Shown: piece after piece, positions 51,571-63,700 of the stretch
Layout of the letters: each line of letters starts with the position of its first letter
Position numbering within the stretch: the first letter of the stretch is position 1
Translations under genes and position numbers: made by a program
The notes under the pieces: generated by a model
Seen by the model: only the letters and a program-made list of their open reading frames with translations
Told to the model about the DNA's origin: nothing
Databases searched by the model: none
DNA from: Viscum album
Taxonomy: Eukaryota; Streptophyta; Magnoliopsida; Santalales; Viscaceae
DNA length: 64,000 nucleotides
Direction: 5' to 3'
NCBI GenBank assembly: GCA_963277665.1
Contig: OY728121.1
Span: forward strand, 958,308,097 to 958,372,096

Positions 51571-52785
51571 TATTTTTCCAAATACTAGGACCATTATTTA
51601 TCAATGTTTAATTTAACACATCACAATGACTCCCAACAATTTAAAATTATCAAATATCCTCCTATAAAAATCTACATACAATCTATATAATTATGATAGT
51701 TCAATTTCAGGAATATGTATCTCTAGTGGATCTACATTCAATAGATCTATGTAAAACACTAAAATTCTAATGTAAGAACCTTGTATTCTATAACATGTAT
51801 GACCCGTAATGCCAATTGCATAAAACAATATAATGTTCTATGTATTTATAATAAATTAAATATTTTAAATAAATTAAATATAATTTATAGATTTTAATGA
51901 AAGTGATACTGAGTTAGTGTGCATCACATGAAAAAACTACCTTCTTCAATAGGTTGTTTTATACACAAGACCGAGTTTTAGTAATCAATAATATATTATA
52001 AACATATTATTATTTAATAAAATAATACATAAAATATGTGTTAAATTAAATTTTATATATTTTATTAAAAAACTTATTAAAATAAGTAATTTACACAAAT
52101 ATAAAATTATTTAATAGGTAACCGATTATTTGGAAATGATAAGACAATTTAATTAAATAAAAATGAATTATTATTATTTTCACACTCATAAAGAGGGTTT
52201 GTCTTAAATAATTAAATAAATTACAATTAGTGAATTTAATTAACTAAATATATATTTTTTAATTTCAATAAAATAGATTCTATAGAATTAATATAAGAAT
52301 AAACTAAATACTACATAGAAAAACAAATATTTTTTCATTAATAAATTTTCACAGCATTTAAATGGATAACCCAATTTTAATCACATTTTTGAAACATTTA
52401 TAAATTAAATATGTTAGAATAAACTTATTATTTGTAATATAAACATAGAAATTATGTTAGGGTGATGTTTCGATATTTTTTTTGCAAAGATTCATTTAAA
52501 AAAATTGAAAAATAAAAAAATAAATTGAAAACAACTTCTTCATTTAATTTATTTGTAAGGATAAATTATAGATTTATTTTTTAAGAGTATAATTATAAAA
52601 TTTTTTATAAATTAATAAAATTTTTCTCATTTCAATGAATTTCACTTTGAAATTTAATATAAAACTTATCAAACTTTAGGATTTTTTACTTTAAAATCCC
52701 ACATTGTCGTCGCATCTGTAGGATTAATTTAAATTGACTATCTACAACTTATGTGACTGTAATTTTGAAAATTAGATTCCATATT

Positions 52786-55700
52786 TGTAATAACCATAAT
52801 TTATATGTTCTAATATGGTCATATTTGTTTTTTAAATATTAATATTAGTGAAATTAGTTAAAATTAATTAAAACAAATAAGGTTAAATTAAGCTTAATAA
52901 GAGACTAAAAAATAACTTAATGGCTTAAAAAGACCTATAAACTTGTTAAAAATCCAATGTATTACCATATATATAACATATACTAACTTTTCAATACTTT
53001 ATAACATTATTTTTCCACAATAAATACAAAAATGGTGGCGAGGTTCGTTTCTTTTAAAATATTATAGGAGATTCCAGTCCTCAATAATTATAAAAGTCCT
53101 CCTTAACTTCCACATTTTCACACATATAATGAAAAGTTAGCGGGAAATAAATCTTCAAAAATGGATCCCAAACATACATAAATTACTCCTTGAATCCCCC
53201 TTTCATCAGAAATCATCCAAATGATATCTTTTGGTGAAAATAGAAGGGTGTTACATGATTAATAATGAACACGCTCCCTCAGAATCCTTTATTTATTTTT
53301 CATTATCCAGTCCTTCAAATATACTTATTAAATTATAATATACCAACTAATGTATCCTAAATATACTAGGATGTTGTTATGATATTATTTCCACCTAAAA
53401 ACACACACACCTCCATCTAATGGGTAATGAACATAATGTTTACATGTAGGAAAACTACCACCTTGCTAAACGATGAATATAAAATTTTCCCTACCGCCAC
53501 TCACGGTGGCCATTATAATGGAAAATATTCTTATATTTTATATTTATAAAATATTGAATCTAATTTAATTAGTATATTACAAATAGCTCAATAAATTTAA
53601 TTTTGTGTAAAAAATATTACATCGTTTGGGGAAGTGTTGACTACCACACCTTCAAAGCAAAGTGACTCATTCTTGTCATACATGGAATGTAGAAATGTTG
53701 GTTCTAAATAAAAATATGTGACATAAATAAAATTTATATGATATTCATGAATTAATTATATTTCTTTAAATTTATTATATATCATTTTATTTATTATCCT
53801 TTCATACACATTGAAAGAGATCACATCATTCATTGATGTGTGGACAACCACCTACATGCAACTATGTGATTATTTTACATTACATAATTATATATAATTA
53901 AATATGTTAAAATAATATGGTATATATGAAATAATGAACATTATATAAAATATAATGATACTAAACTTCTTTGTATAATGATAATCCCAAAATGGGAACA
54001 TTACTCATGCATATGTATGGTCTACTATCTCCATGATTATAACCATGGTTCATTTTTCATAACCATATGGGACAAATGATTTCAAAATTATAATGTATAT
54101 ATTTGATAATCATTTCATGTTTATTATTATATATATGTAATTTAATATCCCCTTTGTCCATAATTGACCAACAATATTTGATTTAACAATTAATCTGAAT
54201 TTGGTAAAAACTTGTCGTAAAAATAATTGTTTATATAGTTGTATACAACATCATAACAAGTAAATTAAAAGTAAAAATAAACTATAAAAATGTTTCGAAA
54301 GTATGTAGAAAATTATCATAAGTTTATTATACATGATTTTAATGGAAATTTTCCGGAAAGTGAACTCAATGTAATGGATTTCCATATTACTTTTTACATC
54401 TCTGAGATAAATGCCTTGTTCAAAATTTACTTCTTTCAAATAGTATATATAGTCCCTATTGCGATATATAGTATCATGACCTATATAATCATCATTTTAT
54501 TGTAATTTGTTTAATGATTAATACCTTTGTAGGTTCCAATTAAATTTTTACCACATTGGTATGTGATAATTTTCTAATTTTCATACGAGGGGGCACATTT
54601 AATAATTGTGCACTAAATTTATTATACAGGGTGTATGTACTACCACATTGACATGAAATATCATGAATAAATAATTATTCAGGGGAATTTTAATTTCATT
54701 TTTAATTATTTAGTTTAAGGATATTTTATCTAAAAATTAACAAATTTTTATAGAATTTCATATCTCAATTTCATTTAATTGAGTTATATTATTTCCTCAT
54801 TGTTCTTAATATTTTAAAAATATGTGTGTAATAAATTTTTATTATATATTGTTTTATTTCCAATTCAATAATGTGTACTTATAATTAATACATATAATCT
54901 ACTCATTAAATTATTTTTATATTGATGTTATATCCGTTTAAATGGTTTATTTCACAATCTCGTTTTATTCGAGATAGTTAGTACCTAAATTTACATTTGA
55001 GGAAAATATTTCATTAGTTTTTAATAAAGATTTTCATTTTGATGTGCTCTGGTTATTAATGAAATTTATTAAGTATTATTATTTTTGGTTCATTCTGTTT
55101 ATATGCATTTGAATTTCATCTCAATTTAAATTTCATTTAAACTGATTTATTATTATCCTCCAATTCACTTTTATTTGATATATATAATGCCTTTTCTTGT
55201 TATATCTCGAATATCCATATCCTAAGGATATTATAAGTTTCATTTAATGTCATACCCTTTAGCAGTTTATTTTTTAAATTTTCAACGTGGTTTGTAACAC
55301 TTTAGAATGAATAATGATTATTAACCATGAGAATGTTCTAAAAAATTATATGTCCAATCTCATTTTTTTAGTGTTAACTTTCTATTGAAACGATAACTAT
55401 ATTCTAATCATTTTTCATTTTAAATTTAATTAAATATCCATATTATAATATAATTGATATTATTATTTCATAAAATGTAGATAAAATTTCATACAGCGGT
55501 TACTTTGACAGTTATTTGAATAATCAGAGAATTATTGGTAAATGCACATTTGTTATTCAATACAGTTATTTGATAAGGAAAATTATTTATTTCGATTTAT
55601 CAATATGAGAAATTATTTATATTGGAAATAAAGGGTGGATCCTATAATTTATATATCTCCTCAATGTATTGATAGGTTCTAATGAGGTGAATAATTTAAA

Positions 55701-56264
55701 AAATGGGTTTATACCCATTGTTTTAAACTGACATGTGAATGGTATTGATAATAATAATTTTTCTTATTCCTGAGACATGGAATCCATTAAGAAATCATTT
55801 CCATATTTTAGATTTAGTTATTATTTATACATGATATTTTGTGTCGACATATATATGTATACAATTTTTTTAGTTCATTTATTAAATGGACTATGTTTTA
55901 TTTTTAAACATTTCCAGGATGATTTTTCCTTATCTAGTTATTTGAATGGAATGTATATATTATAATTACCTTTCCATATTGTTCAGTCATTTCATTCTTA
56001 GTTTTTTGATTATATGGTATGTGTGTTCAGTTATTTACTATTCCATAATTGTAACTCTCATTGATTCATTATTGATTTTGATATATTTTCCCTTACTAAG
56101 CATTTTAACTCACCCATATTAGTTTTATTTCCCCAAGAATCCATGAACCAAACCTTGAATGATTTTCAGTGATTTACTAGATGGATTAGAGTTATTATGT
56201 AAGTTACTTATTTAAAGAGAATATTTTTTTTCAATTAGTGTATTTATTTTTAATACAATACACC
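52786..56264 (+). mobile_element. Candidate lone or truncated LTR
   Basis: It starts TGTAATAACCATAATTT, a plausible decayed form of the TGTAACGACCCAAATTT-like LTR start seen at 36263, 43976 and 56265. A TATA-like TATAAAA lies at 53089-53095 followed by pyrimidine-rich CCTCCTTAACTTCC. TTACTAAGCATTTTAACTCA at 56093-56112 corresponds to the stem near the 3' end of the other LTRs. No coding remnants occur between. It ends exactly where the element 3 LTR begins, so its end may have been cut by that insertion. Its 3.5-kb length may hide more than one element. Confidence 0.35.
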
Positions 56265-57479
56265 TGTAAAGACCCCCAAATTACATGGATTTTTTTTTAA
56301 ATACATGGGAATTTTGCGAGTCTCCGAAAACTGACGGCACATGATTATGAGGCTCAATGTTCCTGGAATCAAGTTCTAATGTTTTGTTCGGGTACGTTCA
56401 GAAAACATATGATCAGGGTCTTATAACTTTTGAACCGGTGCTCGGAATTGAAATATGAGGGAACCATTGAACTCACAATGCCGATTTTCACTTAAGGAGA
56501 CTTTTACTTCGACGACAGTGAGTCAAGAATAAAAGATATTTTTTGGGGTTTTTAGAGATTGAAATAAATAAAAATAAAGTGTGTGGATTTATTTTTATTT
56601 GACGGTTAAGATCTCCTCACGGAAGTTGGAGGTGGGACCACCAGACCTTAACCTCCCATGAGAGGTTATGGTGGTGGGGCCCAACCAAACCTAATATCCC
56701 ATGATAGGTTTTGATGTGGGCACCAAACATGGCCAAACTCCACTATTAATGGTGGGAGCGAAAAACCTCTGAACTCCCCTCATTAATGAGGGAGAGTTTC
56801 TCCACACCATCCCTCCTTTGTGGTGCCACCTTACCTTTAATTAAATTGTGCCATGTCCCCTAATTAACTTGTGCCAATCATCCAAATTAATTAGGTGGAG
56901 CCAATTAATTTATTTCACATTTTGAATTCTATTCCAATGGAATAATAGATAAACATATCTATTATTATTTTCTTTGTCATTTTGGTGGAAACATGGTAGA
57001 AGAGGGAAGAAATCTCCCAATGAAGATTGAAGAATTCTGATCTTCTTCGACTTCTGCCTCGGAGCTTCCACCAACGTGGGACATCATCAACCGACATACC
57101 CTCCGCATCATCGTCAACGAGCCGACACAGCTCGAGATTGGAAGCTTGTAGTGGACGCGACAAAATACGATATTCTTCATCTACTTTATGTGACTCCATC
57201 AACGAATGAAGAACGATGAACAAAGGTAGGGGGTTTTTACATGTTGATACTTTTATGGAATCTTATTCAATGGTCGGAAATGAATTGCTTGCTGGTGAGT
57301 GGTTGTTCATCCACTTACTTCATGATGAGATAATTGATACCACCCTAAACGTAGAGGTTGAAGGCCAGACCAACATGGCCTGACCCCTCCGTTGTTCTTG
57401 TTTGTGATGATCATGGGCATGGGGATGAGGTGATGGAACGAAGAAGGTAGCAATGACAAAGGTTGCGATACCTATGGAC

Positions 57480-57910
57480 ACTAAAAACCGTGCCGCCCCC
57501 GCAGGGCTCCGGTGCTCTGGGCCGAACCACGACCCTCGGACCGAGCCACCCCAACCTCCCACTTGCCCGCCTGGCACCCTGCACGGTCACCACTCGACCG
57601 AACCGGCATCCTGGCCCTGCTGGCCTGCGTCCCCCCCTCATGGAACCTTGGACAAACGGGCCCGGCCATGCCCTCCAGGCTGAACCGTGCTGGGCCGCAC
57701 CCTCATGATGCTCCTGGCCAAATGGGCCCTGAGCTCGGGTCGAACCGCCCATGCGGCCTGGTCTACAGGGCCTAGCGTGCTGGGCCAAACATAAGAGGCT
57801 GGCCTGCCCAATGGGCCAGCCAGATCCAATAGGTCTCACAGGGTCAAACCAGACTGGGTCGGCACAGACAGTGTCGGACCGGGTCGGTCCAACCGGACCT
57901 GGGTCCACTA
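57480..57910. other. GC island with TGGGCC motifs inside the element 3 LTR
   Basis: About 70% G+C (44 of 60 bases in 57541-57600) within a window of about 30% G+C. TGGGCC occurs at 57518, 57691, 57723, 57781 and 57812, and GGTCGG/GGGTCGG is repeated near 57856-57900. TGGGCC is the known site II core bound by plant TCP factors. Long open frames on both strands here, including 174 codons on the minus strand, follow from scarcity of A/T-rich stop codons and are not called as genes. Confidence 0.7.
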
Positions 57911-58344
57911 CTGACCCTTTATGTTCTTTAGCCATATCATTGGCACCAGATGACCGTTTGATAAACCTTAAGTGGTTCTGGTATTCCTGGATCAGGATGG
58001 TCCCTTTGAGTATACACCACTAGAGTTTGGGGTATAGTTTAGATATGATCAGGTTGGATCATACTTGAATCCAACCTTGCCCCAGAACTAAAAGGATAAT
58101 AACTCACAGACTGGGTGTCCAATTGATGTGAAGTCTATTGCGTTGAGACCCTTGTGACGTGGCGGTACTTTGAGATATTTCTTCATAGATCTTTGTGACA
58201 ATAGGAGTATCATATAGTAGCTTGTGGAGTGGATCCTCTCGGAGATGAGAGAGCTTAGTACAGAGGCCTTGTAGCTAGCTAAGACCTGATGAATGCAGAC
58301 CGTTTTGACTCAGAGTGACTCTACTAGCCCAGTGGTTAGTTCAT

Positions 58345-58612
58345 TGGTGTGATGGAAGACCCATAGTGGGGAGAACCGTGTTGTCGTGACAGACCCACGG
58401 TACTCGACATGAGAAGTACCTCAGTAGGCTACGAGGGGGAGTGCCTCTGTGTGACGTGCAAACCCACGGTGGGGAGAGCCTCTGTGTGATGCGGCATACC
58501 CATGGTATTCGATAGGAGGAGCACCTCAGTAGTCCATGGTTAGTAGGAAGCACCTCTATGTGACACGGAAGGCCTAAGGTACTCGATAGTGGAGGAGATC
58601 TCCAGCATCCGA
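58345..58612 (+). repeat. Imperfect tandem repeat in element 3 LTR
   Basis: Recurring pieces: CTCTGTGTGA at 58445 and 58480 with CTCTATGTGA at 58552, ACCCACGGT at 58390 and 58462 with ACCCATGGT at 58498, GTACTCGA at 58398 and 58577 with GTATTCGA near 58505, and CACCTCAGTAG or TACCTCAGTAG at 58417 and 58523. Units are about 35-75 bases with insertions. The repeats sit between the GC island and the LTR 3' end. Confidence 0.65.
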
Positions 58613-59345
58613 GGTTTCGACAATGTGACTAGGGATGTTACTTGATACTACCCCTAGAATAAAATCATGGTTTGAGAAGATTCAGTAAAATTGGTGTTTA
58701 CCTCATGATTGAGATGGATTACATGATAACTTATGTATATGGATAGGAATATATCTAAGTTGTGTTATCTGCTGATTTCATACTTTGTGGTTTATCCTTG
58801 TTAGATTTTATGAGACCTTAAGGGTCTCGGGGTCCTAATGAGTATCGTTATACACACCCCTTCAAAGGCTATGCCCGCACCTCGTTGCGTTGGTTGTAGA
58901 TGACAGACAGCGCTGACCTGACCGAGAGTTCCAGGACTACACGGTTCCCGGAGGAGGAACACACGGCGTGACGTTACACGGAGGAGACGAACGGATGTAG
59001 AGTGTTGTGGAGGCCATATGTACCTACCCTTCAGGTAGGAATCTCGGAGAATGACCTAACAGCTATTTTAGCTTTCTTCTTTTGTACTTGTTTTTTAGTT
59101 TTACCTGTACTTTCTTATTGGGCTTGTATTTTTTCACCTCTAGTTTCAACACTATTTTTTATATAATTTTACTTAGTGTTTTTCTTCCATCTTGTACACT
59201 ATTGTGTGAGTTTTAATGTTTTTATGGAAATTCATTCCCAGTTTAGTGATGTATGCCTTTGGTGCTAGTTTCCAGCCCATGGACAATGGAAGGCGAGTTT
59301 AGGGTAGTCACAAAATGGGCCCCATTGGATGGGTCATGGAAACGT

Positions 59346-59356
59346 TGGTATCAGAG
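59346..59356 (+). other. Element 3 primer-binding site
   Basis: TGGTATCAGAG matches the initiator-Met tRNA 3' end complement exactly over 11 bases, better than in element 2. Confidence 0.85.
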
Positions 59357-59624
59357 GAGTTGGTTATACTGTAGAACGTAGGACTCTGATCTTTTCTATT
59401 AAAAAATATTGATAAGTGTACTAGGTGTGGTTTTCAGTTCATGGAGTCCAGTGTTAATGTGGCGGCCGACGTATCCATACACCTAGACCCTGACTTTTAA
59501 TTTCCGACTCAGTGCACGAAAACACTGATTGCGTGTTTGTTTTCCAATGTTTTCTTTAAGTCATCTCAACCAGGTCAGCTCACTAGGTACAATCTTTGAC
59601 CATGTCACATCTGTTTCTTTCCAG

Positions 59625-60720
59625 ATGCCTCCCTGTAGATGACCAGTGAGAGTCTCGAAAGTAGTATGCACATATAGCCCACCGAGCGACGAGGCCTCGG
59701 TGATGGGCCCTTTTCCAGCATAGGCACCAGTGGTACTACGTCCTATTGGGCCACCGATTCCATCAGCCTCAATAGAAGATGATGCACACCACTTGAGAAA
59801 ATTTCATGAGTTCTGACACTAGAGGCCACCCAGGTTCAGGGGATAGAAGGACCAACACACAGCTGAGGATTGTCTGGAGGCTGCGGTGAGAGTTTTCTGA
59901 CTAGTAGGGACACCAGTAGACCTCATGGTGATACTTGATTCCAGCCTTCTACAGATAGCTATCGGAAGATGGTGGAACAAGATTCTCAAGTTTCATGATG
60001 AGATGATGCTTCTCAAGGCAGACTTTGAGTGCCTGTTTTGGGTAGAGTTTGTCCCAGCAACTCTTCACGTATTGTGCATACATGAGCTACTTCATCTATA
60101 GAAGGGCAGCATGACTATAGCTCAGTACTCAGCGAGGTTCACATAACTCTCATACTACTCCACCGATATGGTGTGGGACCTATTATTCAGGGCCCAGTCC
60201 TTCAAGAAAGGTCTCAGGTGAAAGATCAGAGCATTGGTGATCTCACTCAGCATCCCGACATTGGCAGGGGTGTTCGAGTGAGCCCTCTTAGTGGAGAGTT
60301 TCCTTGCTTAACAGTCTCCAGCAGTGAGACCCAACACTAGTAAACATGAAACAGAGTCTTCTACAGCTTGAAATAGAAATATTTTGCAGAGGTCCAAGAG
60401 AATTAGACCCACAGGTGGATGACCACACGACTCAGGATTGGTTGTTCAGGGCACCTGGATTTGACACATACATACCAAGAGTATGTAGTGTTTTTCATAC
60501 AGCGAGAAGGGTCACATGGCTCTTGACTATCCTACCCACCATTCATATGATCAGTAGATGTTCGAAGGACCAACCATGCATAGGTAGAGATTCGATCGAG
60601 GTGTTCTGTAGGGAATAGGTTGACACGGAAGAGGGGTTGGTCGTGCACCTAGCGAGGGATGCTGTTTCGAGGTGCTACCACCACAACCACCAAGAGGTCC
60701 ACCCCGATCGCTGGGAGTAG
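59625..60720 (+). pseudogene. gag: Element 3 gag, broken
   Basis: ATG at 59625 (MPPCR) directly follows TTTCTTTCCAG, a good splice-acceptor sequence. HLRKFHEF and RPPRFRG lead into the core; TAEDCLEAAVRVF matches 'EAEDWL..IERIF', GRWWNKI is displaced from the usual WW position, and KGSMTIAQYSARF, SYYSTDMV and FKKGLR fit the C-terminal half. A later segment (ALLVESFLA) fits the tail. Stops occur at least eight times. No zinc knuckle can be read near 60650-60720, where only CYHHNHQEVH is seen. Gag would form the particle. Confidence 0.75.
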
Positions 60721-61130
60721 GTGGACAAGGGAGAGCTCAGATTCAGGTAGCTAAGTCAAAAGATCATGGAACTCTATAGATGATTCGAGGTATGATTAGT
60801 GTCTACACCACCATAGTTACAGTTCTTATAGACACAGGTGCCAGTCATTCTTTCATTTCCACTGCCCTCGTCTGGAGCTCAGAGATTCTGACGGAGTCAT
60901 TGGGTTGATCTTCACAGTAAGAGACTCCTACGAGAGAAGAATAGATGGTTATGCAATGGTGTTGGTAGTGTAAGCTTACTATAGGATGTGAGCGCTTCGA
61001 CTTGGATCTCCTAGTAGTGGTGTTGAGGCCTTACGACGTCATCTTGGTAATATACTATTTACCTATAGTCCATTCTCAAAATGACTATATTAGGCCCAAA
61101 GTGTAGCATGTCTGCACGGATGGGACTAGG
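60721..61130 (+). pseudogene. pro: Element 3 aspartic protease, broken
   Basis: VTVLIDTGASHSFISTAL near 60815-60870 is the active-site motif with Asp-Thr-Gly all present. After a frame change, DLDLLVVVLRPYDVILVIYY near 61000-61060 is the decayed second motif ('FDVILGMDWL'). The spacer contains stops and a frameshift. It would process the polyprotein. Confidence 0.8.
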
Positions 61131-62040
61131 TTTACCTTCGACGGTGAGAAGGGATCCATTCTAGTGTAGGAGAGACTTACTCGGAGGAGGGAGTAGTCGA
61201 TCACTCATCAGTTGGCCTGCCTTACCCTCAAAGAAGTTGATGTGGAGAGTCTGAGTTGTCTTGTAGTGGTGGACCAGTATGCGGATGTTTCCCTTGACGA
61301 TGTTCCCAGACTCCCTCTTCATAGAGATGTGGACTTCTACATTGAACTGTATTCTAGGATGGCACATATATCTACAAAATCATATCAGATGGCTCCCGTT
61401 GAGCTTTTTGAGATGTAGGTACAGTTCGGGACTTGCAATGGAAGGGATTCATCCATCCTAGTGTTTCTCCATGGGAAGCTCTAATTCTGTTCGCTCGGAA
61501 GGCGTATGGGAGCTTGAAGATTTGTGTCGACTACCGTGGTCGGAATGAGGTGATCGTGAAGAACTTGTACCCACTATCGAGGATTTAATAACTCTTTAAT
61601 CAGCTGAAGGGAGCACGATAGTTCTCGAAGATAGACCTCGGATGAGGCTATCAAGAGCTTAGAGTTCGAGATGAGGATGTGCAGAAGAAGCCCTTCAGAT
61701 GTCGGTACGACTACTACAAGTTCTTGGTTATTCCTTTCAGCATAACCAATGTTGAAGTAGCGTTCAAGGGTCTCAATAACATGATTTTATATCCATACCT
61801 CGATCTATTTTTCATATACTTGATCGACAACATTCTGATCAACTTGACTATTGAGGAGGAGCATGCCTACCATTTGTAGGTAGTACTGGACACACTCCAA
61901 GAGAACTAGATTTATGGTAAGCTCTCAAAGTTCCATTTCTGGATCCAAGAGGTTCACTTTTTATGACACATCATCTCAAAGGATGGAGTTGTATTGGATC
62001 CTGGGATGATTGATCTCGTACTTTCTTGAAAGTCACCCAG
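61131..62040 (+). pseudogene. rt: Element 3 reverse transcriptase, broken
   Basis: YADVSLDDVPRLPLHRDVDF and [11 protein letters not shown] (61212-61418) open the domain. [48 protein letters not shown] and FSKIDLG follow to about 61650. VQKKPFRCRYDYYKFLVIPF and the fingers-palm segment continue from 61679. The catalytic box reads IDN where IDD is required, so the second catalytic Asp is lost. LYGKLSKFHFWI-like sequence ends the domain. Several stops and one or more frameshifts are present. Confidence 0.85.
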
Positions 62041-62600
62041 GATTTTTACGGAGCAACGAAGTTTCCTGTGATTGGATGGTTACTATCAAAGGTTCGTTTC
62101 AGACTTCTCCAAAGTTGCAGCACCAATATCTTCCTTGACAGAGAAGGGGAAACCCTTCGTGTGGTCGGACAGATGCCAGCAGAGCTTTCAGGAGATAAGG
62201 AAGAGGATGACTAGTTTCTCTATCTTGAGGCTTTTAGAGGAAGGCATAGGGTACATAGTATACTGAGATGCATCAGGGATCGGACTCAGTTGTGTCCTGA
62301 TGCAGGAGAAAGCAGTGATTTCCTATGGTTCTCGGAATATGAGAAAACACAAGCAGAACTACACTACAGATGACCTAGAGTTAGTAGAAATGGTCTTCAC
62401 CTTGAAGATGTGGCGACACTATCTGATGGGTGAACATTTTACCGTGTAATCTGATCACAAGAGTCTTTAGTATATCTTCTCTCAGAAGGAACTGAACTTG
62501 AGACAACGACGATGAATTGAGTTACCCCAGGACTATTACTTCGAGATATTTGATACAACATAGAAAGTTGAACATTATAGAATATGCACTCTGTAGGAGA
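62041..62600 (+). pseudogene. rnh: Element 3 RNase H, broken
   Basis: GYYQRFVSDFSKVAAPISSL and KGKPFVWSDRCQQSFQEI open the connection and domain (62072-62266). A stop stands just before DASGIGLSCVLMQEKAVISY, which has the first catalytic Asp. DDLELVEMVFTLKMWRHYLM carries the Glu. SDHKSL keeps the third acidic residue, with a stop before it and another after it, then FSQKELNLRQRR. The last motif (VADALSR) is not readable. Removal of RNA from the hybrid would be its role. Confidence 0.83.
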
Positions 62601-63700
62601 TATGGTATACATCCGCTAAGTGAGGCGACAGAGCAGCTGGCTTCCTTATAGATATCCTTTGTGGATAGAGATGGAGCATCCTTTCTATAGTCTCTTACAG
62701 TCACTCCCCCACTTCTTCAGTGAGTTAGGGAGGAATAGTGTGAAGACCCTGATTGCGAGACACGACGTGCTCATATATCCACATGAAACGCTCCTAATGG
62801 ATTTTTTGAAGGTGGGGAGAACATCATCCAATTAATAGGCTGTACTATAGTACTCGTGTCACTTCAGGAGGATGTGTTGAAGGAGTTCCACACATCCCCT
62901 TTAGAAGTACATCCAGGAGTGGTGAAGATGTTCCAGAACCTTCGACGACAGCACTGGTGGCTAGGTATGAAGAAGCCAGTAGGAGAGTTTGTCTCTCGAT
63001 GCCAAACATGTATGCAAGTGAAGGCGGAGAACTAGGTACCAGAACACTTGGTTCAACCATTAGAGGTCCCAAAGTGAAAGTGGGATGAGATATCCATGGA
63101 CTTCATGATAGGACTTCCACGTTCATCCATGGGTCATGACTCGATTTGGGTGATCCTTGATCGACTCACCAGGTCGGCCCATTTCCTACTGATCAGAGTG
63201 CAGGGTTCAGTTGATAGATTGGGATGCCTCTATGTGTAGGATATTGTGTGGATACATTGATTACCTTCATCTATTATCTCCGATCATGACATATAGTTTA
63301 ATTTATATCTATGGAAGGGATTGCATGAAGCTTTCAAGACATAGCTTCATCTAAGCACTACCTTCCGTCCTCAGACTGATGGCCAGACTGAGCAGACCAT
63401 TCAGACCCTCAAGGACATGTTGTGTGCTTGTGTCCTAGACTTATTTCTTAGTTTGGAGGATCACTTACCTTTGGTAGGGTTTTCATACATCAAAATCTAT
63501 CACTCCACCATAGGGATGACACCTTTTATGGTGTTATACGGATGACCTTGAAGATCACCATTGTGCTGGACAAACCATAGGGAGTCGGCACTAGTGGGAC
63601 CAAAGATGTTACAGGCTACCACAGAGAAGGTGCAAATAATCTAGGAGAAGATGAAGACTGCACATAGCTGATAGAAGTCATATGCTGATAGGAGACAGAG
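62601..63700 (+). pseudogene. int: Element 3 integrase, broken but with catalytic residues kept
   Basis: Near 62880-63030 one frame reads EFHTSPLEVHPGVVKMFQNL, QHWWLGMKKPVGEFVSRCQT and CMQVKAEN: both His and both Cys of the HHCC zinc site are present. The core follows: KWDEISMDFMIGLPRSS (first Asp), WVILDRLTRSAHFL, IISDHDI (second Asp) and FRPQTDGQTEQTIQTLKDML (Glu). So the D,D,E triad is complete although stops interrupt the frame at least five times. IGMTPFMVLYG and the EKMKTAH.. segment come next. Confidence 0.87.

Larger units (their letters stand above)
46624..52785. other. AT-rich DNA without recognisable genes
   Basis: Short open frames only (for example 46815-46997, 48140-48331, 48976-49179, 51059-51298), none with a known motif. 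Parts are over 75% A+T with long A and T runs. It contains a nine-G run with flanking inverted repeat near 50924 and a short-motif array at 51.26-51.57 kb. I see no transposon protein remnant here. Confidence 0.4.
56265..59336 (+). repeat. Element 3 5' LTR
   Basis: It starts TGTAAAGACCCCCAAATT; the end is placed at GGGTCA (59336), ten bases before the primer site, though GTAGTCA at 59310 is an alternative. It contains a donor-like CAAAGGTAGGGGG near 57222, a GC island at 57480-57910, an imperfect tandem repeat at 58345-58612, and a GAGACCTTAAGGGTCTC palindrome near 58811. With no second LTR in the window, the ends are inferred from motifs. Confidence 0.7.

Noticed and set aside
53490..53512. 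CCGCCACTCACGGTGG as a regulatory palindrome
   Set aside because: The arms pair only partly and the site is single. It is noted as a small GC patch but there is no support for function.
57411..57935. A 174-codon minus-strand open frame, and overlapping plus-strand frames of 76-90 codons
   Set aside because: They lie in the GC island, where stop codons are rare by composition. Several overlapping frames on both strands are open at once, and the product is Gly/Arg/Pro-rich without any domain.
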